Positions 50,085 through 59,439 of a stretch of DNA of 64,000 nt are shown one piece after another. A program made the position numbers and the translations under genes. Source of the stretch: Bifidobacterium breve. Its GTDB lineage: Bacteria > Actinomycetota > Thermoleophilia > Solirubrobacterales > Solirubrobacteraceae. The stretch's first letter is position 1. The number at the start of each line of letters is the position of its first letter. The DNA lies in the NCBI GenBank assembly GCA_945878865.1, contig CAMCUD010000014.1, positions 50,882 through 114,881 on the forward strand, in the 5' to 3' direction. The notes beneath the pieces are model-generated. The model searched no databases. It had not been told where the DNA came from and was given only the letters and a program-made list of their open reading frames with translations.

Positions 50085-52932
50085 CCGCCGCGTCGCCAAC
50101 GCGGCCCCGTGGCTCGTCTTCGCAGCCTCGCTGGGCCTCGTCGTCGGCCTGATGGTCCTCGACGCGAGCAGCTCCGCCGCCCAGCCTGTCACCGCGACGG
50201 TGGTCCTCGGGCCGTTCCTCGCGTCGATGCTGTGCACGGTTCGCCAGACCGCGATCGTCGCGGCCACGGCGTGCGCGGGCGCGATCCTGTCACCGGCGTG
50301 GACGAGCGATCCCGGCTCGACGCTGCACGTCCTCCGCATCACCGTGGTCCTCGTCGGGTCCGGGCTCGCGGTGATCGCCGCGCGAGAGCGCGCACGGTCA
50401 TCCATCGTCGAGCGCCGACTGCGACTCCTCGCCGACATCGCCGACCTCACCGGCAACGTCGGGGTGCAGCGGGCGGCGGAGCGGGTCACCGACCTCGTCG
50501 TCGACGGGGTCGCCGACGCCTGTGTCCTGGACCTCCGCCGCGACACGAACACGCGGCGGGTCGCCGCGCGCAGCGCCGTCGGCGACGCAGACGCGCTGCT
50601 GCGCGCGGCGCACGAGCGGCGGCTCGGGATCGCCGTGGGCGACCGGCCCGTGATCCGCCAGCTCGACCTGCCGCGCCGCGACCAGGGTCTGGCGCCGCTG
50701 CGCGAGGCCGGCATGGCCTCCGCGGTGATGGCTCCGGTCCGCGTGCGCGAGCGGATCGTCGGCGAGCTGACCCTCGCCAACCGCCGGAGCTCGCGGGGAC
50801 GGTTCGCCACGGACGACCTGCCGTTCGTCCAGGCGCTCGCGGGCCGTATCGGCCTCGTGCTGGAGAACGCCGGCCTGTCCGCCGAACTGCAGGAGGCTGA
50901 GCGACGTTTCGGGACGGCCCTCGACGAGATGGACGCCGCGGTGCTCATCCAGCGGCCCGGCGAAGGCATCGTCTACGCCAACCAGGCCGCCGCGGAGTCC
51001 ATGGGACTGGCGAACCCCGCGGCGGTCCTGGCATCGACGCCGGAGGAGATCGGGCGCGAGTGGGAATCCCGGCTGGAGGACGGGAGCCGGCTGACCCCCG
51101 ACGCCTATCCGAGCGCGCAGATCATGTCCGGGCGCGACCAGCATCCCCCCGCGATGGTCACGCGCGGCGTGCATCGCCTCACCGGCGTCGAGCGCTGGGT
51201 CCGGGTGCACGCCACGCCCGTCTTCGACGACGACGGCGCCCTCCAGATGACGGTGAGCGTCACCGAAGACATCACGGCGATCAAGCGTGCGGAGTTCGTC
51301 CAGCGCATCCTCGCCCAGGCCGGGGAGCTCCTCCAGGGAGGCGCGACGGTGGAGGGCACGCTGCAGGAGCTCGCAGACCTCGTGGTACCCGACGCCGCGG
51401 ACTGGTGCGCCGTCGGGTTGTGGCGCGGCGACGCGGCCGAGATCGCCGGGATCTCGCACAGCGATGCCGCGCGGCGCGACGCCGCGCGCGCCACGGCGCG
51501 CCAGCTGCTCCGGCGCACGGCCGGTGACGACGGCGTCCTCACCGACGATCCACCGCTGCTCGTCGCGCGCGTCACCGACGAGATGCTCGAGGACTATGCC
51601 GACGGGCCCGAGGAGCTCGAGCGGCTGCGCGCCGCGGGGCTGCGCTCGCTCATCCAGGTGCCGATCTGCCCGCCCGAGGGCGCAGCGATCGGGGTCCTCT
51701 GCCTCGTCAACGCCGAGTCGCACCGGGCGTTCACTTCCGCCGACCGCGACCTGGCCGCCGAACTCGGCCGGCGCGCGGGGCTCGCGCTGGAGAACGCCCG
51801 GCTGTACCGCGAGCGCACCCGGATCGCCGAGACCCTCCAGGCGAGCCTGCTGCCCGAGCAGCTGCCGGACGTCCCCGGCTACGACCTCGCCGCCGCCTAC
51901 CGCGCCGCGGGCACGGAGAACTGGGTCGGCGGCGACTTCTACGACGTGTTCGAGACGCCGGCGGGCTGGGCGGCGTTCGTCGGCGACGTCGCCGGCCAGG
52001 GCGCAGCAGCCGCTGCCCTCACCGCGCGGGCGCGGCACACGCTCCGTACGGTCTGCGTGCTCACGGGCGACATCGCCCAGGCGTTCGGCGTGCTCAACGC
52101 GGACCTCGCCGAGCGCGACGAGATCGCCATGTGCAGCGTCTGCGCCGTCCTGCTGCCGTCCGCGGGGGCCCGCGATGCCGAGCTGCGGGTCGCGTGCGCC
52201 GGCCACCCCCGGCCGATCCGGATCCGCGACGGGGCGACCGAGGAGCTCGGGGCGTGGGGCACCATAGTCGGCGCGTACGCGGACACGTGGTTCGAGGCGG
52301 TCTCGGTGGCGCTGGAGCCCGGCGACGTGCTCGTCCTCTACACCGACGGCGTGCTGGACGCGCGCGGCGAGCGCGACCGGTTCGGAGAAGCGCGCCTGCA
52401 CGCCGCGCTGCGTGATGCGCGCGGTGCCACCGACGCCGTGGCGCGGGTCGAGCGCGCGCTGGACGAGTTCAGCTCCGGCAGTCAGGCCGACGACACGGCG
52501 GTCCTGGCGATCGGTCGCCAGACCCGCGACATCCAGTACGGCGACCCGGGCAACGCCCGCCGCGAGCTCGACGCGGTCCGCGGGATCTACGCGGCGTTCG
52601 CCGCGCGGGACATCGACGCCGCCGTCGCACGCATGGCGCCCGATGTCGAGCTGCACCTGCGCGGGACGCAGTCGCGCCTCGGCCGAGGCGAGCCCTATCG
52701 CGGCCACGATGGCGCGCGGGAGTACTTCGGCGACGTGGCTCGCGCGTGGGACGAGCTCGTGCTGCACGCCGACGACATGCGCGCGGCGCCCGGGTCGGTG
52801 GTGGTCTTCGGCCATGTCGAAGGCCGCCAGGGCGGCGAGCGCGTCGAGCGGGCGGTGATGTGGACGTGGACGTTGCGCGACGGCCTCGCCACGTCGGTGC
52901 GCACGAGCGACATGGGGCCGCGCCGGACGTGA
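50059..52932 (+). CDS. GAF-PAS-GAF SpoIIE/RsbU-type phosphatase with SnoaL-like C-terminus
   Basis: This 957-residue sensor phosphatase has three N-terminal membrane helices (about 16-108), GAF-like (120-275), PAS (283-415) and second GAF (420-585) modules, then a PP2C/SpoIIE domain (600-820) with GGDFYDV (624-630), GDVAGQG (642-648), YTDGVLD (761-767) and QADDTAVL (809-816). The last 120 residues (836-950) look like a SnoaL/NTF2-fold domain, an unusual addition. It probably dephosphorylates the STAS protein in response to a membrane or small-molecule cue. The ATG at 50059 overlaps the STAS gene by 26 bases; GTG 50068 is an alternative. Confidence 0.88.
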   Translation: MRAVAATPDRRVANAAPWLVFAASLGLVVGLMVLDASSSAAQPVTATVVLGPFLASMLCTVRQTAIVAATACAGAILSPAWTSDPGSTLHVLRITVVLVGSGLAVIAARERARSSIVERRLRLLADIADLTGNVGVQRAAERVTDLVVDGVADACVLDLRRDTNTRRVAARSAVGDADALLRAAHERRLGIAVGDRPVIRQLDLPRRDQGLAPLREAGMASAVMAPVRVRERIVGELTLANRRSSRGRFATDDLPFVQALAGRIGLVLENAGLSAELQEAERRFGTALDEMDAAVLIQRPGEGIVYANQAAAESMGLANPAAVLASTPEEIGREWESRLEDGSRLTPDAYPSAQIMSGRDQHPPAMVTRGVHRLTGVERWVRVHATPVFDDDGALQMTVSVTEDITAIKRAEFVQRILAQAGELLQGGATVEGTLQELADLVVPDAADWCAVGLWRGDAAEIAGISHSDAARRDAARATARQLLRRTAGDDGVLTDDPPLLVARVTDEMLEDYADGPEELERLRAAGLRSLIQVPICPPEGAAIGVLCLVNAESHRAFTSADRDLAAELGRRAGLALENARLYRERTRIAETLQASLLPEQLPDVPGYDLAAAYRAAGTENWVGGDFYDVFETPAGWAAFVGDVAGQGAAAAALTARARHTLRTVCVLTGDIAQAFGVLNADLAERDEIAMCSVCAVLLPSAGARDAELRVACAGHPRPIRIRDGATEELGAWGTIVGAYADTWFEAVSVALEPGDVLVLYTDGVLDARGERDRFGEARLHAALRDARGATDAVARVERALDEFSSGSQADDTAVLAIGRQTRDIQYGDPGNARRELDAVRGIYAAFAARDIDAAVARMAPDVELHLRGTQSRLGRGEPYRGHDGAREYFGDVARAWDELVLHADDMRAAPGSVVVFGHVEGRQGGERVERAVMWTWTLRDGLATSVRTSDMGPRRT

Positions 52933-52953
52933 ACCCCGTCCCCGGTCGCGGGC

Positions 52954-54153
52954 TCAGGCGGCGAGCGCGAGCGTCACCGGGTCGGCGAGCAGCCGCCCCT
53001 TCTGCGAGAGCACGGCGCGCCCGGCATCCAGCGCGACCGGGTCGAGGAGTCCGTCGTCTCGCTGCCGGCGCGCGGCGGCGCGGCCCGCGGGCGTGAGGTC
53101 GGCGAGCGGGACACCGCTCGCCAGCCGCAGGCCGAGCATCACCTGCTCGAGCCGGGCCGCATCGGGATCGGGGACCTCGCGGGCTGCGGCCGGCGATGCG
53201 CCCGCGGTGACGCGCTCGGCCCACGCGCGCGGGTGCAGCGCGTTCCACCACCGCACCCCGCCGATGTGGCTGTGCGCTCCCGGCCCGGCGCCCCACCAGT
53301 TCCCGCCACGCCAGTAGCCGAGGTTGTGGCGGCAGTACGCGGCCTCGTCGACGGCCCAGCTGCACGTCTCGTACCAGTGCATCCCCGCGCGCTCGAGGAT
53401 CCGGTCGGCCGCCTCGAACCGCGCGACGACATCCTCCCCGGGCACCTCGACCTCGCCGCGACGGACCTGCGCCGCGAGCAGCGTGCCGGGCTCGACGACG
53501 AGCGAGTACGTGCTGATGTGCGTCGGCCCGGCACCGATCGCGGTGTGCAGCGACGTCTCCCAGTCCTCGGCGGACTCGCCCGGGGTCCCGTAGATGAGAT
53601 CGAGGCTGACCTGCTCGAACCCGGCGGCCCGAGCTTCGGCCGCGGCCTGCACGGCGCGGCCAGGCGTGTGCGTGCGGTTCAGCGTCGCCAGGACGTGCGG
53701 GACGGCGCTCTGCATCCCGAGCGAGATGCGGGTGAAGCCGGCCTCGCGCAGCTTGGCGAGGGTTTCCGGGTCGACGGTCTCCGGGTTCGCCTCGGTGGTG
53801 ACCTCGGCATCCGGGGTGCGCGGGATCGCGGCGAGGATGCGGCGGAGCGTGTCAGGCGGCAGCAGCGTGGGCGTGCCACCGCCGAAGAAGACGGTCTGGG
53901 CGGGCGGTGCGTCGTCGCCGAGAACACGCCGAGCGAGCTCGAGCTCGGCGATCAGCGCGTCGGCGTACCCGGCGACCTGCTCGGCGCCGCACTCGCCGGG
54001 GACGTACGTATTGAAGTCGCAGTACCCGCACCGCGTGGCGCAGAACGGGACGTGGACGTACACGCCGAATTGGCGGTCGCGCAGCGTGACGAGCGCGCGG
54101 GCGGGAAGCGCGCCGTCCGGCGGGGCGGGGTCGCCGTCGGGCAGGCGGGCCAT
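52954..54153 (-). CDS. hemW: Radical SAM heme chaperone HemW-like protein
   Basis: This 399-residue protein has the radical SAM cluster motif CATRCGYC (Cys38, Cys42, Cys45), FFGGGTPTLL near 90, the glycine-rich SLGMQS segment near 145 and the HemW-type NLGYWRGGNWWGAGPGAHS block near 280. HemW binds heme and delivers it to client proteins; older annotations call it coproporphyrinogen III oxidase. It is convergent with the phosphatase gene across 21 bases and stands alone. Confidence 0.93.
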   Translation of the reverse strand: MARLPDGDPAPPDGALPARALVTLRDRQFGVYVHVPFCATRCGYCDFNTYVPGECGAEQVAGYADALIAELELARRVLGDDAPPAQTVFFGGGTPTLLPPDTLRRILAAIPRTPDAEVTTEANPETVDPETLAKLREAGFTRISLGMQSAVPHVLATLNRTHTPGRAVQAAAEARAAGFEQVSLDLIYGTPGESAEDWETSLHTAIGAGPTHISTYSLVVEPGTLLAAQVRRGEVEVPGEDVVARFEAADRILERAGMHWYETCSWAVDEAAYCRHNLGYWRGGNWWGAGPGAHSHIGGVRWWNALHPRAWAERVTAGASPAAAREVPDPDAARLEQVMLGLRLASGVPLADLTPAGRAAARRQRDDGLLDPVALDAGRAVLSQKGRLLADPVTLALAA

Positions 54154-54196
54154 GGGCCGAGTGTAGGTCGGGCGACGTGGCCGCTACGTTGGCCGC

Positions 54197-54799
54197 GTGC
54201 CCATCACGACGACCCGCGCGCTGTATGTCACGGTGACCGACCGGGTTCGCCAGCCGGATGTCGCCGACCGCTCGCTCCTCGACCTCCTCCTCGCGTTGCG
54301 GCGGGCCTTCGCGGGCTGCACCGGTGACACCCTCACACCGGACGCCTTCGCCGCCGCGATCGCCGGGGCACTCACGGCAGAGGCGCCGCGTGAGGATCTC
54401 AACGCGTGGCGCGACGAGGACCTCGACGTCGATCTCGACGGCGGCGCGACGCGCGCCGAGGACGCGGACCGGATGCTGCGCTCGCAGATCCTGGACCTAG
54501 CCGACGCCCGCGCGGCGGGCACCGACCGCGATCCGCACCGGTCGGGCGGGCTCGACGTCCCGCGCCGAGGTCCGGGCGCCCGCGCGACGGGCACCCGCTG
54601 GTTCAACTGGGAGCCCGCGACCTTCCTGGAGAGCGGGCTCATGGGCACGTTCGGAGGCTGGCTGCCCGGCGATGGCACCGGGCGCCACCTCGTTCCCGGC
54701 GCGACCGCCGACGACTCCGATGTCGCCGGCGAGCCGCTCACCGCGATCACCTGGGCGGACGTGGTCGCGTTCCTCGAGGCGGGGCAGGAGTACGAGTAG
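54197..54799 (+). CDS. Hypothetical protein
   Basis: I do not recognise this 200-residue protein. It has no signal peptide or membrane segment, is acidic in the middle (DEDLDVDLDGG) and contains a Trp/Gly-rich stretch (RWFNWEPATFLESGLMGTFGGW split around residues 135-156) followed by TAITWADVVAFLEAGQEYE at the end. The GTG start at 54197 is the best supported. Codon use looks like that of its neighbours, so it is probably a real gene. It lies between hemW (divergent) and a convergent TetR gene. Confidence 0.65.
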   Translation: MPITTTRALYVTVTDRVRQPDVADRSLLDLLLALRRAFAGCTGDTLTPDAFAAAIAGALTAEAPREDLNAWRDEDLDVDLDGGATRAEDADRMLRSQILDLADARAAGTDRDPHRSGGLDVPRRGPGARATGTRWFNWEPATFLESGLMGTFGGWLPGDGTGRHLVPGATADDSDVAGEPLTAITWADVVAFLEAGQEYE

Positions 54800-54814
54800 G
54801 GCGACGAGCCCTAC
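54796..54814. terminator. Short bidirectional hairpin
   Basis: Arms GTAGGGC and GCCCTAC flank a five-base loop at the stop of the hypothetical gene, between it and the convergent TetR gene. Confidence 0.5.
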
Positions 54815-54851
54815 CCGACGGCGACGGCCGCAATGTCGACGCGGACGCCCG

Positions 54852-55559
54852 TCACCCACGCCGCGCCGCCGCGCGATCAACGCGCGACAGCGAACGCCGG
54901 CTGAGGTTCGCCAGCGCGTTCGACCACAACTCGGTCACGAGATCGAGCACCGCATCCGGGTCCCACTCCGGACGCTCCGTGAGCTCGCGGCCAACCTGCT
55001 GCGCGCTGGCGACCGTGACCGTGGCGAGCACGTCGGCACCGACCGTGGACGCGATGCCGCGGTCAGCCAACTCGGTCCGGAACAACTCGCCGACGCGGGC
55101 CGTGATGGCCGCAAACGTCTCGTCCACCCGCTGGGCGGCGGCAGAGGACCGCGGGATCCCACTGTCGAGCAGCAGGCGGAGTGCCGCCGGTCGCTCGCGC
55201 GCATAGTCGAGATACGCCGCGATCGCGACCTCGATGAGCTCGCGGAGCGGGAGTCCCTCCGCGCGGTCATACGCCGCGAAGAGGTGCTGGAGGAGGTCCT
55301 CGCAGACGGCATCGACCGTCGCATCGCACAGCTCCTCCTTCGACGCGAAGTACCGGTAGATCGTCGGCTTCGCGACCTTTGCCCGCCGCGCGATCTCGTT
55401 CATCGACGCCTCGTGGAACCCCTGCGCGGCAAACACCTCGGCGATCGCGTGGAAGTCGAACGGGCGGCGAGGTGACGACTCCGGGTTGCGGCTGCCGCCA
55501 CGTTCCGGCAGGGGCGCGGGGGATGACACGCGCGACAGTCTGCCGAACCTCCGGGTCAT
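54852..55559 (-). CDS. TetR family transcriptional regulator
   Basis: This 235-residue TetR protein has an HTH around residues 35-80 (ASMNEIARRAKVAKPTIYRYF, spanning 21 positions near 52-72) and a C-terminal domain with a C-terminal TetR-like dimer region. The N-terminal 30 residues are Pro/Arg-rich and disordered. It is the only regulator near the five exported hydrolases and the best candidate to bind the palindrome at 57644-57663. It has its own promoter, because a terminator lies between it and the upstream hydrolase gene. Confidence 0.88.
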   Translation of the reverse strand: MTRRFGRLSRVSSPAPLPERGGSRNPESSPRRPFDFHAIAEVFAAQGFHEASMNEIARRAKVAKPTIYRYFASKEELCDATVDAVCEDLLQHLFAAYDRAEGLPLRELIEVAIAAYLDYARERPAALRLLLDSGIPRSSAAAQRVDETFAAITARVGELFRTELADRGIASTVGADVLATVTVASAQQVGRELTERPEWDPDAVLDLVTELWSNALANLSRRSLSRVDRAAARRG

Positions 55560-55688
55560 CGTCGTTGCGGACCTCGGTGCAGCGAGTCGGCCCCGGTGAG
55601 GTGTCCGCCCGGCTGCCCCAAGGCGAACGAGCCGCGCCGGGATCCCCTGCGACACGGGAGGTCGACATCTGCGGGGCGGCGGAGATCG

Positions 55689-55723
55689 AGCACCGGCGGC
55701 GTATGGGGGGCGCCGCCGGTGCT
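55689..55723 (-). terminator. Terminator after the secreted hydrolase gene
   Basis: Perfect 13-base arms AGCACCGGCGGCG (55689-55701) and CGCCGCCGGTGCT (55711-55723) surround a nine-base loop, 26 bases past the stop of the gene at 55750. Confidence 0.7.
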
Positions 55724-55749
55724 GGTCCCTGCCGGAACGCCGTCCGCGG

Positions 55750-57573
55750 TCACGCGGCTCCGGGCAGCCGCTCGGCCTCCCGGATCCGTCGCCGCACGAC
55801 CTCGGGCGACGCGGCCCCCGTCACGACGCTTGGCGTCGCGCGAGTGCCGCTGTGGGGGGCAGTCAGAAAGTCTGCGACGGCGCTCGACGACCGCTCGGGC
55901 GCACCGGAGCTCTGGCGCGGGCTCGCGGTGACCACGTCGATGTGGTCGTAGCCGGGAAGGTCGATCGCGTCCTTCGGCACATCTCGGATGCCTGCGTGGC
56001 GCAGGGCGTTCCCGAGGTGGCTGAACAGCGTGACCCGTGGCACCTGCGTTGGGGCGTCGAGGTACTTCAGATGCGAGAGATCGCCGTTGCGCGCCCCGGC
56101 CACCGCGTAGGTCGTGTCGCTCAGCAGCCGCAGCGGGAAGTATGCCTCGATCATGTCCAGGGGCTGCGCGATGAGCAGTCGCGCCAGGTCCCGGATGTCC
56201 GTGACCTCCTCCTCCGGTGACGAGTAGGGCTGCCCGCTGGGCGTCAGCAGGTCGGCCTGTGGCTCGTCGAAGGCGCGCCAGTCGTACAGCACCCCGGGAT
56301 CGGACGGAACCATCACTTGCTGGGTTCCCGTCCAGACGTCGCCGAACCAGCCGCCCTGCTTGGCCGCCCACGGGAAGGTCTTGCGCTGGACCGGCCCGCG
56401 GTCGTAGCTGCCGATGCTCGCCTTCAGGACACCGGTCTGCTGGCTGTTGTCATCCTGGAGCGCCCCGAGCAGAGCCCACCCCGTCAGGTGCATGCGCCGC
56501 AGCCGCGCGACCGGTGCCATCGCGTCGCGGGTGTTCTGCGAGCCGAGGAACCGCAGCGCGAGATCGATGCCGCTCTTGGCCCCAGGCAGGCGGGTCAGCA
56601 ACGGCGAGATGTCGTCATGCGGGCGCTGATGGGCGATGAGACCGAACTCGGACATCCCGATGAGGCCGGGCGGGCCGATGACGCCGATGTCGATGTCGTA
56701 CGGCACCTTGCCTCGCGCCAGCAGGCCGTTGGCCAGGCCGAACAGCGGCTGCGTCGCCGCGCGCATCATCGCCGCGAGCGACGGCTGGGCGTACAGCGCG
56801 TCCGGGTCGGCGCTGAAGAGGGTGTCCAGCGCAACACCTCCAGCACACAGGTTGTAGCCGGCGTCCGCCCTCGTGCGCGTGTCGCCGTCGAAGTCCCAGG
56901 CCATGAGCAGACCCCCCAGCAGCCCCCCGAGCGAGTGGCCGCCGCAGTACACCTTGGTGCGACGCACCTCCGGGTCGGGGATCCCGCTCGTGATCACGTC
57001 GCGGTAGTCCTGGAGCGTCTGCTCGAGACCGACGGATCCCAGCCACTTCAAGCGGCTCTGCGTCCCGTAGCCCCCGAAGGTGCGCCCGTCGACCTCGAGA
57101 CCGTGGTGGTAATAGTCGAGCGCCACTCCCGGATTCCCGGCCCGGAGTCCGGCCTCGATGCCGCTGTGGTCCTCCATGCAGTTCGACCGGCGGTCGAGCG
57201 CCCAGTACTCCACGGCGTGCCCGGCATCAGCTGCCCGCTGGACGACCTGCGCCGCGTTGAGCTCGAGCGACGAGGCTCCGCCCAGCAGCCCCGGCATCGA
57301 GACGAAGACGGCGTCTGCCTGCTGCGGGTCATCCGGGCCCGACGTGCTGCGGTAGCGGTAATACGCGAGCTCGTCACACGCTGCCGGCGCCCCCTGTACG
57401 CCTGCCGGCATGGGTGCCGTCAGGGTCACGAGCGACGTACGGACCGCCGGGAACGGCCCGACGGGACCGTCCATCGCCACCTCCACGCGGTGCGTGACCG
57501 CGGCGCTCCCCGCCTGCGGCACGACGAGGACGAGCAGCAGTGCTGCCGCAACACCACGGAGTACCACGCGCAT
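55750..57573 (-). CDS. Secreted alpha/beta-hydrolase-like protein
   Basis: This 607-residue protein has a Sec signal peptide (1-25, MRVVLRGVAAALLLVLVV core) and an alpha/beta-hydrolase nucleophile elbow GGHSLGG near residue 210. An earlier SMPGLLGGASSLE segment could form the oxyanion region, and YDHIDVVTASP near the end is a plausible catalytic-His region. The enzyme class is unclear: lipase, esterase or peptidase-like. I chose ATG 57573 because GGGAGG lies about six bases upstream. It is divergent from the M28-like pair, with a perfect palindrome between them. Confidence 0.78.
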   Translation of the reverse strand: MRVVLRGVAAALLLVLVVPQAGSAAVTHRVEVAMDGPVGPFPAVRTSLVTLTAPMPAGVQGAPAACDELAYYRYRSTSGPDDPQQADAVFVSMPGLLGGASSLELNAAQVVQRAADAGHAVEYWALDRRSNCMEDHSGIEAGLRAGNPGVALDYYHHGLEVDGRTFGGYGTQSRLKWLGSVGLEQTLQDYRDVITSGIPDPEVRRTKVYCGGHSLGGLLGGLLMAWDFDGDTRTRADAGYNLCAGGVALDTLFSADPDALYAQPSLAAMMRAATQPLFGLANGLLARGKVPYDIDIGVIGPPGLIGMSEFGLIAHQRPHDDISPLLTRLPGAKSGIDLALRFLGSQNTRDAMAPVARLRRMHLTGWALLGALQDDNSQQTGVLKASIGSYDRGPVQRKTFPWAAKQGGWFGDVWTGTQQVMVPSDPGVLYDWRAFDEPQADLLTPSGQPYSSPEEEVTDIRDLARLLIAQPLDMIEAYFPLRLLSDTTYAVAGARNGDLSHLKYLDAPTQVPRVTLFSHLGNALRHAGIRDVPKDAIDLPGYDHIDVVTASPRQSSGAPERSSSAVADFLTAPHSGTRATPSVVTGAASPEVVRRRIREAERLPGAA

Positions 57574-57643
57574 GCATTCCCTCCCCGGGACCCTGACCAC
57601 ACAGATCCGGGCTCAGTTGAACCCGCCGGTTCCACTCTTGCAT

Positions 57644-57663
57644 GTTGAACTCCGGAGTTCAAC
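57644..57663. promoter_or_regulatory. Perfect 20-base palindrome, probable TetR operator
   Basis: GTTGAACTCCGGAGTTCAAC is fully self-complementary and lies in the 144-base gap between the divergent hydrolase (57573) and peptidase-like (57718) genes. An extra GTTGAAC half-site is at 57617-57623. Length and symmetry fit a TetR dimer or dimer pair; the TetR at 54852-55559 is the local candidate. Confidence 0.7.
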
Positions 57664-57717
57664 TCGTTACGGTGCCGCTCGCTCCGTCCGGAGCGCTTCG
57701 GAAAAGGAGGACGGAAC

Positions 57718-59439
57718 GTGGGTCATGACAGCCGGACCACTCGTCGCAGGTTGCTTGCTCAGGCAGGGGCGGCCGGGCTAACCGCCGCGTCCGCGGGCGG
57801 ACTCGTGCCGCTGCTCCGCGCCGACAGCGCCCGTGCCGCCCCATCAGCCGCCACCCCCGCCTGGCTTCACGAGCGCGTGCTCGAGCTTGAGGCGTTCGGC
57901 GGCCGCCCGTCGGCCTCACCCAGCCACGCCGCCTACAACGAGCTCGTCAAGGAGCAACTCGTCGCCGCCGGGGTCATGGATGTGCGCGACGAGCCGCTGG
58001 CGATCGACCGGTGGTTCCTGCCCGCCGAGGACGCGATGACTCGGGCCGCAGGCGGGCGCAACCCGTGGCACGCCAACGCGGAGGGCTCGGGCGTCATGCT
58101 CGAGACGCTGGACGCGAGCGGTGCGACCGCGCGCCGCTGGAAGGTCGCCAACTACGTTCCCTACTCCGGCAGCACAGGGCCCGGGGGCGTCGAGGGCCGT
58201 GCGGTCGTGATCAGCGCGAACGTGATGTCCGCGCTTCCGTTCGACCCGACCCGGGCGACGCGCAACATCCTCGAGCGACTCGCCGGCGCAGGGGGCGTCC
58301 GCGACAAGATCGTCGTCTTCGACGCCTCGATGCTGCCGCTCACGCTCGCGATCTCCTTCGCGACGTCGTGGTCGCGGTACGACCCCGACGGCGAGCTGCG
58401 GCGCAACGAGCCCTACCGGCGCCCCTGGATCTCGCAGGTGGTCGCGCCGTTCAACCAGCTCGTCATGCTGACCCGCCTGCACGCGGCGGGCATGGTCGTC
58501 GTCCTCGCCGACCAGCCGTGGGACCTCGCCCGCGGCTCGTACTACCCGTACGGCAGCTACTACGACGGCGTCGACCAGCTCCAGGACTGCCCCGGAGTCT
58601 TCCTCGACCGCGACGAGGGCCGGGCGTTTAAGGCCGCGCTGCAGGGAACAGATCACCGCGTCCGCCTCACCCTCGACGCCCGCGTCGAGCGCGCGAACCT
58701 CAACGTCGTCACCGGCACGATCCCCGGGGCCACGGACCGCGAGACGATCATCCTCAACTCCCACACCGACGGGCCGAGCGCGTTCGAGGACAACGGGCCG
58801 ATCGCGATCGTCGCCCTCGCACGCCGCTTCGCCGCGATGCGCCGCGAGCAGCGCCCGCGAACGATGCACATCGCGATGACGGCACACTTCCGCAGCGAGC
58901 TCGCGTCGAAGTCCTTCATCGCCCAGCACGATCACGACTGGATCGAACGCTGCGTGGCGTGCCTCACGCTCGAGCATCTCGGCGCCAAGGAGTGGATCGT
59001 CAACCCACAGACGGGGGTGTTCGAGCCGACGGGCAAGCTCGAGGTCGGATCGATGATGCTCGTCGAGAGCACGCCGCTACGGCGCGAGGTCGAGGCGATG
59101 CTCCGCCACGCTGACCTGCGACGCCACTTCGTCCAGCACCGCTACATCCCTGATCCCGAATCCGTCCGCCTCGACGGCTCCGGGCGCAAGCTCGGGATCT
59201 CCTACACCGGTGAGGGCGTCGAGCTCGCCCGCATCGGGATCCCGGCGATGAACTACGCCACCGGGCCGACGTATCTGCTGAGCGGTACGCAGACCTCGGA
59301 CAAGCACGACTACGAGCTGTTCAGCCGCCAGGTCGACGCGTTCGCCTGGCTCATCGACCGCTGCATGACGGCCCCGGCCTCGGCGCTGCGCAGTCCGCTC
59401 GTGCGAGCGCAACGTCGCCTGCACCTCCGCAAGCTGTGA
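57718..59439 (+). CDS. Tat-exported M28-like peptidase family protein, copy 1
   Basis: This 573-residue protein has a Tat signal (TTRRRLLAQAGAAGL, about 7-21, cleavage near 41). An inserted PA-like region lies in the first half, and an M28-like core has HTDGPSAFEDNGPIA near residue 345 and LTLEHLGAKEW near 415. The canonical Glu-Glu of M28 peptidases is not evident (MTAHFRSEL there), so catalysis may differ. GTG 57718 follows AAGGAGG by seven bases. It overlaps its paralogue by four bases (GTGA). Function is uncertain: peptidase or aminoacylase-like. Confidence 0.75.
   Translation: MGHDSRTTRRRLLAQAGAAGLTAASAGGLVPLLRADSARAAPSAATPAWLHERVLELEAFGGRPSASPSHAAYNELVKEQLVAAGVMDVRDEPLAIDRWFLPAEDAMTRAAGGRNPWHANAEGSGVMLETLDASGATARRWKVANYVPYSGSTGPGGVEGRAVVISANVMSALPFDPTRATRNILERLAGAGGVRDKIVVFDASMLPLTLAISFATSWSRYDPDGELRRNEPYRRPWISQVVAPFNQLVMLTRLHAAGMVVVLADQPWDLARGSYYPYGSYYDGVDQLQDCPGVFLDRDEGRAFKAALQGTDHRVRLTLDARVERANLNVVTGTIPGATDRETIILNSHTDGPSAFEDNGPIAIVALARRFAAMRREQRPRTMHIAMTAHFRSELASKSFIAQHDHDWIERCVACLTLEHLGAKEWIVNPQTGVFEPTGKLEVGSMMLVESTPLRREVEAMLRHADLRRHFVQHRYIPDPESVRLDGSGRKLGISYTGEGVELARIGIPAMNYATGPTYLLSGTQTSDKHDYELFSRQVDAFAWLIDRCMTAPASALRSPLVRAQRRLHLRKL

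Noticed and set aside
3482..57663. CRISPR arrays, tRNAs, insertion sequences or prophage genes
   Set aside because: No regularly spaced repeats, tRNA-like folds, transposases, integrases or phage structural proteins were seen.
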